This document shows, piece after piece, positions 37,828-50,700 of a DNA stretch of 64,000 bases. The stretch is from Dimorphilus gyrociliatus (Eukaryota > Annelida > Polychaeta > Dinophilidae). Under the pieces are notes generated by a model, which ran no database searches, was not told the origin of the DNA, and worked only from the letters and a program-made list of their open reading frames with translations. A program made the translations under genes and the position numbers. The stretch lies in NCBI GenBank assembly GCA_904063045.1, contig CAJFCJ010000003.1, positions 3,148,504 to 3,212,503 on the forward strand. The letters run 5' to 3'. Every line of letters starts with the position of its first letter. The stretch's first letter is position 1.

Positions 37828-40800
37828 ATGACGGCAGATATTGTACCATCGAATTCTTCTCAAACTTCTTCTCCCAAGTTGTCGACTAAGGCAAGCGCCT
37901 TTAGCATAGCAGCCATTATGGGAGAAGATAAGAACAAAGTTGAAGAAGATGAAGAAGAGTTAGTCGGTAAGTACTTGACAAATTGTTCCATTGTTTTACG
38001 CTAGTTCTATATGTACATGTAAAGCTTATATGGCGTAACTAAGTTGACGCGAAAATGGCACTTAGTAGTCATCGACCCAGAACGACAAACGCGCAAAGTT
38101 TTTCCTTACTGTATATTATGCAAATGAACTTTTACAGTTTAGAATAAACATTTATAGTTAAATTTATTAGAAGAGATGAATAGGCAACATATTTGATGGT
38201 TTCCATAGTCGAAAGATGAAGGTAGAGACGATAAACATGCATAGCGTATTAGTAATGTAAAAACAGCCTCCCCTCTTAAGTAATGACATAAAAAAGAAAC
38301 AAATACATTTTCTTTAAATATAACAAGAATGTTTTAAGCAATGAACTAAGCGAATTCTACAGAGTAAAAATATATATATGTATATAGAAAAATATCTAGT
38401 TTATATAAAGAAATAACAGTGTGAAAATAAATCTGATAATTTATACATTTAAAGTAAAAGATGTGGTGTAAAAGAACATGAAAAGCCATGTCAGAATAAA
38501 CAATATAATCAGCTCGTATAAACTATTCCTCTATATCAAAGAGTTGTATTTGTTTCGCGCCGTGTTCGGTTGCTGTTTAATACGTGCTTGCGCATTCGAG
38601 ACTAATCATTTGGCTAACTAGATTTTCGTATAGTTATGTTTTTACACATACACCCTTTCTTTAGTTTTTAAAAGAGTATTTATGAAAATAATGTATACAT
38701 TGTTGAATGTATAATATAATAATAAATACATTTAATGCATACTATTTATATTGTATACAATCCATACATAATATATTCAAGTTGTTATTTATATGAAAAT
38801 CTATATATTTTACAATTAATCTAAATTTTTATTATTCAGTAAACATACACGCATTCTTTAAGAGTATAAGTATACACGATAGACTGTATATTTCATAATA
38901 GATTTTGATATACAAATATTTTTCTATGACGAAAAATAGTTTTTAGTATACTCTTGACATCCGTGAAATATGTATGAAAGCTCCATATTTGGTAAATTGA
39001 CATTTTGATCTTTCAATCATGCATGCATAGGTATAAAAAGAAGACTGCTCATTTTGTATTTGAACGTCACATTTGCCACATTTCTTATAATCGGCTGTAG
39101 TCAGTTTTTTCTGTGTTTTTTTTGTATATAAAATATTTTAAAAATAACATACTAAAGCTCTATTAAACGGGACGGGAAGGGAGATTTGAGAACCAACAAT
39201 TGGTATTCGTACAAGAACTATATAATTATCTTCTTAATACGCACCTGTAAGAGAGAAATATAGCTAAATATATAACCCCATAAGTCAAGTGGCATTTACT
39301 ACTTTTTTTGCAGGCACATTCTCAATTGATCATGTAAAGATGACTACTGAAAGCTTTGTAGAGATGTCACATAAATATTTATTTTTAAAGAGGGACATTG
39401 TTTGAATGCATTCACTTCTTAATAGTTTATCAAATTTTTAACAATAAATATCTTAACAATTATTCAGAACAAACTGTTGAAGAGTGTGAAGAAGAGGAAC
39501 AACAACAAAGCTCTCCGTCACCCTCCAGAACTTTGGAAGAGGGGCCTCTACAAGGAATAGAATGTCGGCTTGAAACAAAAGAATTGTGGGATAAATTCCA
39601 TGAGCTGGGTACAGAAATGATAATAACAAAAACGGGCAGGTTAGTTCTCCACTAATAAGGGCCGACTCAAATTAGCGGTTCGTTAAATGTTCTAAGGAGA
39701 TTAAGAGCAATTTTCTCGACAGGCGAATGTTCCCCACGTTACGCGCTTCGTTCAGCGGTGAAAATCTGCAAATGGATTGTAGATATTCTGTTCTACTCGA
39801 TATTGTCGCGGTGGATGCGAAGCGTTATAGATACGCCTACCATAGGTCATGTTGGTTAGTTGCTGGTAAAGCCGATCCAGCTTTGCCTACCCGTCTTTAT
39901 TCGCATCCTGATTCAACACTAACTGGTGAACAACTTATGAAACAAACTGTTTCATTTGAAAAGGTCAAATTAACCAATAACATGTTGGATAAAAATGGAC
40001 ATGTAAGTTAACTAAACCTTCTTTCCAGATAGCTTAAAAATTAATATTTTCTATATTAATCTTTTATAAATTTGATTAATCGTAACCGTACCACCCATCT
40101 TATCAGAGATTTTTTAATCTTTATAATCCTTGTCATTCCAGATCATTCTCAATTCGATGCACAAATATCAACCGCGAGTGCACGTCGTTAAGCGTAAACC
40201 TAACTGCTGCGCTCCGTTACAATCGCTGGAAGGTGAAGAGTATAGGACATTTGTCTTTCCTGAAACAACTTTTATCGCAGTTACAGCATACCAAAATCAA
40301 TTGGTTAGTCTATATATCTCAACTAATTTCTCAAACACTATGCTTTTCTCTTTAATTAAAAATACGTCTAAGCTAATACGGAATATTTTTATGTTTTTAT
40401 AGATAACCAAGTTGAAAATAGATAGCAATCCGTTTGCAAAAGGTTTCAGAGATTCGTCCAGATTGACGGAATTAGACAGGTTTGTTTATCCCAGTCAACC
40501 ATAATATTATACATCATAAAAAGCGTAGTCCGTCTTGTTGATTTGCCAACGCCATAAACACAGCTGCATCGACTGCAAACCACACTTAACCTACTTTATT
40601 CCCCACACGCCGTAGAAATGTATATAAACTGACCTTTAACATTTAAGTTTTATTTTGGTTGGGTACATGGAATTAATTCTATGATCTGTAGCAATTCAAA
40701 TTCAACGAACTAACAAAGACTACTTCTTATCTTGTCAAATCGGCGCCGATTTTCTATTGCTCTTGACCGATTCGACGCTCGACTCCTTTGAGAATTTTTC

Positions 40801-43416
40801 ATAATCCTGCTCTAGTATAGCAAAATCCGTTGGAGCCTCCCAAAGCTCTCTTTTCGACCATACCCTTAACAAAGTACTAAACAACGTAAGCTTTCTTTTA
40901 AGGCAATATACAATCGAATTTTCGCCTAAACAACGCTCATGTTTTCGTTATAGCCGTATTATTAGATAACACATATATGGCCCCGGAAGAGTCTCTTGAT
41001 CCAATCCAGTCACAGTCAACAGGGGTTGATTATTGATAGAGACTTTAAGTCTGGTCGAGCTCCAATCAACAAAACATATTTGCCGATTTTTTTTTCTTAA
41101 GAAACTCTCTTGTCGAAAATCTGTGGAGGCAAATCCCCATTGCAGAGTATGCAACAAGCCATGAAGTAATGTTTCAACGGTTCACACTTAACCATCTGAC
41201 TACGAGTTTAAAAGACTTCGGTCGTCATTTGTATAGCGTTAAATCGTTCGTGTCAGAAATATTGCATGGAGCGAAAGAGGGAGAAATATATTTATATATT
41301 CAGTAGATTATACTATATTTCGAGGTATCTGTGAAAAAAGGGGGACTTTACAGCTATTTATAGCCCAATTACCTTTTAATAATTATTTTTAATATTTTTA
41401 GCAAAAATTAAATATTACGTAATAATAATTGAAAATCACAAAGAGAAATCATTATTTCAATCCAAAAGGTTTGAGTGGAATCGAAAAAACATAGATTGGT
41501 CTCTTTACCTTATTTTAAAAAATTTGAATTTCTATGTTCATTTGTACGATGATATTAGCATTATATTTGAAACCTTCAAGCCTTGAATAGAGAGAAGTTT
41601 ATAGTCTTTCTATCAATTTAGTAAAAAATAGGCTTGACCCTTAATTGAGCATGAAACGGAGAAAGCTTAAAAGTTCTCACAGTTTTCAATCGTTTTCCTT
41701 ATCTCATCTGTTAATTGCTCTTTTTACTTTAGAGTTTCATTTAAAGTAGCCTCTCGCGAAATTCGATGCAGATTCCACTCCTCCACTTATAAATAGTGGA
41801 CAGATTAAAAAGACCTTTTGCCGACCGCTTCTAATTCTGTCAACAACTGTTGCTAGCTGTCGGTAAATATTGCTTTGGGAGCATACCTTTCTCTTTTCTA
41901 TCTCATTGAAAAAACATTGGCTGACCTCGTTTCCGTTTACGTCTTTTTTTAAACATTCGTTCCTCGTTTGAGTGCTGTGCTCTGACTACTTACAATTCCC
42001 ATACAGTAGTACCAAATTCACAGCCTGCCTGTTAGACTTTGATGTTAAAAATCTCACTCTTTCGCTTTAGTTTTATTTTTATTTTATAGGTCTAGTGATA
42101 ATTAGATATATTTTCTCTTTCTTTTTAAAACATATAAATATATTGTAAACATTAATTAAGTCCATAGCTAATTTTAATAGCCTTGAAAAATTGATTGGTA
42201 AAAGATTGAAAAGCAGTTTATAGGCCAAATACATCACACCCTAACAGGTGTTAGGCAACTCAACAAAAAGCTTATCATGAAATATAAATTACTAAAAAAT
42301 TTATTTTATTGGCTGAAAACGTTTGCTCCTAACGTCACAATTATTGATTGCTTTTCCAATAATTTCTTTTTTCTCGTTTAAATAGAGAAAGTATGGAATC
42401 AGCTCTACACCACGCATATCGAGCCGAAGAACCGAAAGGTAAGATAAAAAAATTTTCTCCTCTCTAACCGCCTAATACTAGTCCGCGCAACGAGCGTAAG
42501 TTAGTTTGTCTTTGTAGATAAAATAGAAGCGTTGAAACCAGTAAGAGTTAGTTAAAGAATGCACGAGAAGCAGACGTGAGATTTTATGCTTAGTTTATGT
42601 ATACAAGCGCATTCTTGAAACGACGATTTTATGGTGCAGACTTTTTGTAGGTAACGTAATTTGAAATTGACGATCTTGGCTCTGTAGGCTGTCCGTTAAA
42701 ATATGTAGTTTAAGTTTACTCTATATATACAAAAACAGTTATGTCTTTTTTCTTCTCTTTCCACTACCCTTTTCTCCCCCGCCCCCTACCTCTCTCCCCT
42801 CCCTTCTAAACAAACCCATTTACTATCGCTGACGAGTGAAAATCAGAAAGGATTTTCGTGTATTCAGTAATAGAGAGAATTATTATAACAGTATCCAAAC
42901 AATGACTGCTCTGATCCGCTTCACAAAAAGAAACTGTTTGGAAAAAGTTAAGATAAATAAGATTAAATAAATCAAGGATTTAAGCACAGATAAACATGTT
43001 GCACCTTGTAATTTTGCACATAAATTTTCTGTAAATCAACTCAAATAATAGATGGAGTAACATTAGTTCGATGAATGGTAAGAGGTTAACATTAATTCTC
43101 CAGTTGCACTTTAAGCTTGAAAAAGATCTCTGACGTAGATTTATTGTACTTTATAATACTATTTCATTTACTATTCTTTTCTAATAATTTTTAATGTTAA
43201 CTTTTTTCTCCAGTTGAAGAGAGAGCTTTTGCAACTCTATTATATAGGCCACCACGACTCCCGTTAATCGCCTCACTTCCGTTCTACAATAACCTCCTCT
43301 CCCTGCACGCATTTCCTTCCTCTATTTATCAGTCTCCTTACTCCAGGTTTCATCCATATTTAACCGGTCAAGTGAAGAGAAATTCGGGAGAAAATTCAAC
43401 TCAAGCAACGCAATAA
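37828..43416 (+). CDS. tbx20: T-box transcription factor, Tbx20 class, paralogue A (361 aa)
   Basis: Nuclear DNA-binding regulator; Tbx20/midline/H15 proteins pattern heart, nerve cord and mesoderm in other animals. Seven exons: 37828-37966, 39468-39639, 39723-40002, 40142-40303, 40403-40479, 42386-42438 and 43214-43416; every phase joins and the sum is 1,086 nt. Residues 26-32 (FSIAAIM) are an eh1-like repressor motif, as in vertebrate Tbx20 N-termini. An acidic stretch (EECEEEE) follows. The T-box runs from about 79 to 271: [127 protein letters not shown] after the T-box matches the Tbx20 extension. The tail is short, with RFHPYLTG near the end. Class assignment is strong. Confidence 0.94.
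40480..42385 (+). other. Tbx20-A intron 5 with GC-raised blocks
   Basis: A 1.9-kb intron, the largest after intron 1. Two blocks (about 40,520-41,200 and 41,740-42,010) are visibly richer in GC than other introns. They carry AACAAAG and CTTTGA (TCF/Sox-like), CTTATCT (GATA) and AACCACAC (Runt-like) words. A - strand ORF at 40,948-41,157 has no recognisable domain. An intronic enhancer is plausible, unproven. Confidence 0.4.
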
Positions 43417-43570
43417 CATTTTAAAATTGTTAATGTTTTTTTCAATATTTTTAATCAACTAGTTTCTATTTGTCTAATTTTTTCATTGCATAGAAACAAT
43501 TAATTATAAATATTATATGCATAACATGTATAAAAAAAATTAAGATTAAATGTATATGCAGTAAACAAGC

Positions 43571-43601
<31 letters not shown>

Positions 43602-46600
43602 TATGTAAATTTCTCTTCTCTTGGATATCTAGATTTCTCTATATCTCTTTTTATGATCTAAAACATGTATATTCTATATGTATATATCTAAATTTGCATA
43701 TATTGTATATTAATGTTAATATTAAAAAAAAACTTGCTTTATTAAACGAATACATAAAAGGTACGCGAAAAGGAAAAATAATTATTTTACTCTCGTTGCC
43801 AATTCTATTGATTTGTATGTAGATAGAGTAGCCTATGCATAAAGTTGATAAGGAAGGTTCACTTTATTCATAGTGAAACCGTAGCTGATTGAATAGCGAA
43901 TTTTATTCCAATAAAATGTAGAGGTCATTGATAAAGGTTGAAAATGTATTTCTTTAAAGTAATTAAGGGAAAAATCTCTTGCCAACAGAAAGTGTTTATG
44001 TGTACAAGGCGCTTCGATTTTTCGCCCAACGTCAGTTACGCGTCGGATTTTCTCTAGCAAATTACGAATCCGGTCAGCGGACCGTCACGCGAAACGTCGC
44101 CTTTATCTGTTCATCTCGCGCCGCTGGCCAGTGTCGGCGCAGTCAACTAGCTCTTTCCATTTTTCTTGTTACTATATTTGGACTGAGTTAATTAATCAAA
44201 AGAATAGATAAAAATTCTTTGCTTATTTTAAATAGATAGGAAGGAAGAATTAGAGGACTTGCTTATAAAACATTTCCCTTACCATATTATTCTAATTCGA
44301 TTCTAAGCTCGTTAGAAGAGCAAAAACAAAATCAACTCTCGTTTCGATTTGATTAATTGAACGGGCGACAAAATGGAGAACAAGGCGGCGATTGTGCACC
44401 AATTTAGCGACAGAACGCCGAATTAGTAACGCTTAACGCGCCGCCGGAATATAAACTGCAACGAACTGCAAACGCGTCAGAACGCCGCTTCGCAGATGCA
44501 GTTTAGATAAGATGAAATATATTCGAAACGCTGCCCAATGGTCATCGTAACGCCGATAAGGGCACGACGAGCTTTGCATACTTAAGCGTCGGTTTGTTTG
44601 CACGCTTTATTTACTCGGTGACGTCTTCTCTCAAAATAAATATATAGTCCTGCTCCATTTAAAGTTAATCTTAAAAATTTATTCCTAATTTATCTAATTA
44701 TTTATTTGTTTATAAAGTGTCGCAATACGGTTAGTTAAGCGTATCAGAGTGATTTTTCTTCCCCTAACAAATTACAAGAGACTAGGAGAGTGAAAGAGAC
44801 ATAGAGAAGAGAGAAAGAGAGAGGGAGAAAGAGGGAGAGGGAGAGGGAGAGAAAGAAAAACTAGAATAACAGATGGCTGTTTTTATGGAAAAATGAGTTT
44901 CTTTTATTATTTTTTGTATCAACAACTAAGAGATTTTTCTTAAGATATCAACGTTATGAATATATAATTAATGAATTTTATATTAACTATTCAGAGTAGA
45001 TAAATAGAAGAAATTATTAAGGCTATGTAGAGAAATCAAAATTTTATAAAACTTGTACAAAAGACAAAAAAAGAGAGATCAAAGTTTGTAAAGCTTGTTT
45101 TCTAACCGATAAATCTCAGTCAATCAAACTTTTTTGATATAATTGAGAGTAGTTTTGCTTCGGTTGGGATTATTAACTACTTTTGAACTTTGATATGATT
45201 CGGCAATAATTTACAAAATTCGATTAGGAATATAGAAAAGAAGGTAAAAAAAAAAGTTAAAAGCTTTTTTTCAAAACATGCTTCGCCGATGCATTCAATG
45301 TCGACTTTTTACACCTTTGGGGCCGTTGAAAAGTCATAAACGCTAATGAATATTCATTAAACTGATGACTGATAACTTTGAGAAATAAACTGTATAGATA
45401 TACATGTAAATAGCGTGTATATTTACAAACGTCGTTACTCCGTCGTTTTTCGCCTGTCTGAGCAGGCAATTTCACGCCAGCCGCTGGACAAATGTAGGCC
45501 TATTATCCTCTTATTTTAATACTTAACATTTGTCCTGTACATTTTATTTATACAATGTAAATTTTCTCATTGCTCTATAATCGGCGAGAAATTGCGGTCG
45601 AAAGCGGCAATTTGAGAGGTGGAATATTCACTCGATCGGCACTCATGATAAGGGCGATTTTGCGGCAGTCTGCTCTTCTGTTTGTTTTATATTCTTTTTT
45701 TTTCTTTAAACAAACACGTAAGGTGGCGTTTCGATAGTTCAAAATGGATTAAAGTTAAAATATAATAGTATATAAAGAATATATAATGTATAATAAATAT
45801 AAAGAATAAAAAACAATTGAATAAACTCGATCAATTTTTTATTATTATATAATTTTCGTTTTTAACAGAAAACAAAAGTCTTTATAAGTTGCATAAAAAA
45901 TAATAAATTATTTACTTTTCATTCAATTTTTGCAACAAATGTTTAGTAATAAATTAATTTAATTTGAATATACACTACTGAATAATGATGAAATAAATTT
46001 TTTTATATTGTACTTAAGACTTATCACAGCCCTCTTAGTTTTTTTTAAGGGAGAGACAGGGAGAGAAAGAGAAAAGAGCTGAAAGAAAGGAAGGAAGGAA
46101 GAGAGTAAAGATTTGAGTAAGTTAAATAGGAAGAGTGAGAGAGAAAGAGAGAGAATGCAGGGAAAGAGAGATAGAAAAGTAAGTAAGAATAAGTTTTTCT
46201 CATAACAGAAACATCTTACAGTAATAAATTAGTCAGAAATAAGATAAAAAACAAATAGCCAATAACTTTAAATTAAAGTAATTTCTCTTTTTATCCATTG
46301 TTTTTAAATGATAAAACTTTAAAAGAGCCATGCTGAAAGCCATAAAAGAAAAAACGAAATATATAACAGACCAGTTTTCTACCACCTTGCCCAAAAATTT
46401 TTATAGTTTAAGTATAGGAAAGCTGCGCCTTTTGTAAATACATTTTTACGCTTCCTAAGGGGAAGAAATTGCGGCGTAAACAACCGCCGGCGACGTGAAT
46501 TTCACGCTGAGCGACTTGAATGGTGAATCGGTTTTAAATCGACTGTGTAGTTTTTTTTTGTAAAAGAGTTCTTTTTTATTTACTTTAAAGTTTTTGTTTA

Positions 46601-46612
46601 ATTCTTTCATGG
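43417..46612. other. 3.2-kb spacer between the convergent Tbx20 paralogues
   Basis: Both 3' UTRs lie here; a poly(A) signal for paralogue B (AATAAA on -) sits at 46,575-46,580. There is an AT run at 43,570-43,598, GA-rich tracts at about 44,800-44,865 and 46,055-46,180, and TAGGCCTA at 45,495-45,502. Three GC-raised blocks occur: 44,000-44,640, 45,270-45,680 and 46,440-46,540. No gene recognised. Confidence 0.55.
44000..44640. promoter_or_regulatory. GC-raised, motif-dense block between the Tbx20 genes, candidate enhancer
   Basis: The strongest noncoding GC island in the window. It contains AGATAAG (44,505-44,511), forkhead-like TGTTTGC (44,595-44,601) and TTTATTTAC (44,606-44,614), TTTGCATA (octamer-like) near 44,574, and many CG dinucleotides. 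A 70-codon + ORF at 43,979-44,191 shows no family resemblance. Function inferred. Confidence 0.4.
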
Positions 46613-47707
46613 TCATTTGAATAAATAGGGATGGTAACGATGAGATGAAGATGAGTTATTTTCCTCCTGATCAGTAGGATGAGGCCAAAAGAAGGGGTGG
46701 TAAAGAGCTGCCAGGGACCTTGACCTTTCTGCCAGTGTTGCACCGTAGGGCCATGGTAGATAATTAAAATTGCTGAGTTGCCTCCAATTAGCATAGGCTT
46801 CTGCATCTAGAAATATATAAGAAAAGAAAAGCTGCTTAGTTGCGTGATGAGACTTTAAATACAATGGACAAGGGATCGTCTCGGTGGGTATATAGACTAG
46901 ATATATTAATGCTTATTTAACATTATTGATGAAAAAGTGTCACTCTACTGTTTAGACGAATATTAAAAATATGGAAATACGAGAGTGCATTTTGTCTTAA
47001 TTGATAGTAACAGTAAGATAAACCAGACGCCCCTTATAGAGATTTATAAGTACAAACTGCACCGTATAGTTTACTGATAAGACAATATAGCTAGATGTGC
47101 ATATCTTTATCTAACATTAGAAAAACAAGGCCATGCTTTTGTCTGATAAACTATAAGCATGCATATACTTCAGAGAATAGTATACTACTTTGTAAAAAAT
47201 GTAGTTTGCAAGGATAGCTCTAAAGTTAATTTGTAACTATTAAACCTAATTAAATAAAAAAAGTAAAGAAATTAACAATAACAACTTAACAAGGTTCTTA
47301 CAAAGAGCATACACAGTGCCATATTGTTAGTAATAGGATGTATACATCTTTAGCATATAGATAATGATTGATGGTTGTCAGAAAGAAGAGCGTGACAAAA
47401 TCTTACCAGTTTCTGCGAAGGAAGGAGTCTGCAAAAGATTCGTTGAGGCTAAAGATATTTTCGCTCCATCAGCGTCATGATTGTCGCTCAACCGAGTCGA
47501 ATCACGGAACCCTTTGGCAAAAGGGTTACTATCGATTTTTAGTTTTGTTATCTAAAAATAGAAAAAGCGGTTAAAAGTCGATCGATGACTGTATATTTAA
47601 TAGAATAGTCTTATAGTTTTTATATAGTATTCAAATACATTTGTATATAATCTGTTTTCTTTCACTTTTTTTCTTTCTAAGTATTTGTTTTAATCTATGC
47701 TGTTTTG

Positions 47708-47749
<42 letters not shown>

Positions 47750-50700
47750 CACAAGTATTCTATTTAATTTGTTAAAGCGAAAGTCAAGTGTATGAAAGAG
47801 AAGAATGGAGTGAAAAAACAGGCTATAGAGATTCTTACCAATTGATTCTGATAAGCTGTCACTGCAATAAATTCTGTCTCTTGAAAAATAAATGTCCTGT
47901 ACTCTTCGCCCTCGAGGTTCTTTATCGCCTTCGTTTCTCCCTCTTTCCGCCTCACTAGATGGATTCTTGGCTGATATTTATGCATAGAATTCAGCATAAT
48001 CTGTTTTAAAAAGAAATACAAGATATGTAAACAACCAATTCAGATAAAATTACTTGATTGCTTAAAGTGATTAACACTTACATGTCCATTTCTGTCCAAC
48101 ATGTTGTTGGTTAATTTAACTTTTTCAAATGAAATTGATTGTTTTGATAGCTGCTCTCCAGTCATAATATTGCAGTCTGGATGAGGATAAAACCGATTGG
48201 GTAAGGCGGGATCCGCTTTTCCGGCAACTAGCCAGCACGATCTATGATAAGCGTATCTGTAACGCTTTGCGTCCACTGCGACGATATCGAGGAGGACGGA
48301 ATACTTTTCGTTATTTAATAATCCCTTCCCTCCAAAGGAAACGCGTAACGTTGGAAACATCCGCCTGTTGAGGAAGAATGCGTATAGAGAATTATCTTTG
48401 TCAATGTATGACGAAAACTGCGTTGTACAGTTGTTGAACTTTGACACATGATGAATATGTAATGTAGCTTGTTTATCCTATCTTGAGTGCGTATCACTAA
48501 CGAGCTGATAGCAATTGTCCCCTCTACCCATTTCTTATCTCTTTTTCTACCTCCTTCACTCTACTCTTCGCCACACCCGATTCCGCGCTCTTTTACCCTC
48601 ATATAATAGTTACGCTATAACACCATAAAAGATTTGCGTAAGAAATTGACGTCACGCGGCGTCGATCGTCGGATTGCGCATCATTAAATAAATCACAAAG
48701 AGCACTTAACTTAAAAACAACAATTGACTTTTTCTTTTTTTTTCTCTCGTTTTTTTTCTTCCAAAGAAAAATCGAACACGCCTACCGCCTACTGCCTAGT
48801 TTACTCGACAAATTTCTTTGCTATATCAACCTAATCAAGACCCAATTTTTGGATAAATCGACTTCTAAAACGGATCAAAACCTTAGCACATTGACGCTGC
48901 TGACAATTATATCTAAGACTCTATTGTTAAGCAGGTGAAAAATGTCCCGACTTTATAGCGCGATTCAACTCTATATTGACTTCTAATGTGTAAATACAAG
49001 TTCACAAATCTATTGTGGAACAGACGTTGTTGACATGTTTTGTTGACGTGTATTTTATACCAATACACCTCAGGTTTAAATAGATCTCCAGCTTTTTTTT
49101 AAATTTATACAATACGCTTTGTAGTAGTTAAAGATATGAATTTCTACACATTTTTTTAATTAACTATTAAGTAAGTTTCTATTTCAATTTTAAACATTCA
49201 AGGTATAAAAAAAACCATTTTTATATATCAGAAAACCACTAAATTTTATCTAAAGAATCTATTGTAAGATGCTAATTCGATAACATTCAAGCGGTTTTCT
49301 CTTTTCTCTCTTTTTCCCCCTCCCTCCTCTCTCAAACTTCTTTATTCTTTTACTATCTCTTGTCGTTATTTCTCTTTTTATTTGATAAAACTGATGAATA
49401 CTTTTCATGTTTAAATCAATTAACATTTTGTTCGAACGGAAAAGAGGTAAAAAAAGGGAGGCCGAATGAGTGAAAGGAGAAAGATTTTATGAAAAAAAAA
49501 TCTTAATCTATTCAGTGAAAATTTATTGAAAAGTGTTTTTATTGATATTTTTTACTTCATCTCTCATTAAATTGCACTATAAAAAATATACCATGAATTA
49601 TTCTCGAATAAATTCTTCAACATTTATTTTACCTATAAAACAAGCTGCTACCCTTTCTCTATTTAACTCCCGCTAACAGCCGTCGTGCAACATGTGACCT
49701 CATACTATAATATAGGTAGGAAAAATTGTTTACCTTCCCGACTTTGTTATAATCATTTCCGTTCCGAGTTCATGGAATTTTTCCCATAATTCTATTGTCT
49801 CCAATTTGCATTTGATTCCAACCATCTTTTCGCTACCAGAACTAATACAAGAGTTTTTCTCGGTTTCATCATTTTCACCTGTATTTTCGACTAGTTTTTC
49901 TGAAAAAATATTATTATATAAGAGAAAAGAAAGGCAAACTGATTAATCAATAATACTTTATATAATTTCAAGATCAAAACTAAAACTTAACAGTAATCGG
50001 TGATATAATCTTCTACAAATAATTAATCTAGCCGATATTTTTAATCCTTGTACAAATTCTATTACACTAATAGACAGGTAAGATATCGCTTTTAAATTCT
50101 TTTTTCTTCTTAAACAATTTAATTGAATAGTAAAGGGAATAGAAGCCCAAAATAAAAAAAAGGCGAGGAAAGGCGGGGAAAGAAGGAAGTTAGACGGGGG
50201 GTGAGATTGAATGTAGAAATAAATGTTTCTACACACTTCTGTCTGATATTTTTATAATTATTCTTTGCTTGGTGAGAAAGGAAATTCTTAATTCAAGAAG
50301 GTTAAAAACGATCATTTATCAGCGCCGCGTTCAATTCACGCTCACGGCTCTCGACAGATTCAGATGTTTATCAGTATCGAACAAATGGAGTTAGTTTTCT
50401 CGACAATAACAGCCGTGCCACTTTCGCAACTGATCCTATATAGTTTAGCCTTTTGACACATCAGACCTGGAGGCATTTTAGGTTTTTCCTATTCAAAAAA
50501 GGCGTTCAATCAACGGCTATACTCGACGCTTTTTAACTCGATTAAAGCTATAGCACCACATGTTCCGTCAATTTTCTTGAGGGCTAATATGCCCAATACA
50601 AATAATGCGTGCAATACATACAATAAAACAAATAAACAGTATTTTTAAATACTTAAAAGCTGTTGTTATAATTATTATTGGCGCAAAATTTTTTTGAATA

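Noticed and set aside
39313-39417. Open stretch after an acceptor-like ttttttgcag in Tbx20-A intron 1
   Set aside because: Its possible donor gives a phase that does not join exon 2, whereas exon 1 joins 39,468 directly.
43979-44191. 70-codon ORF on + between the Tbx20 genes
   Set aside because: No family resemblance; the GC island explains the lack of stops.
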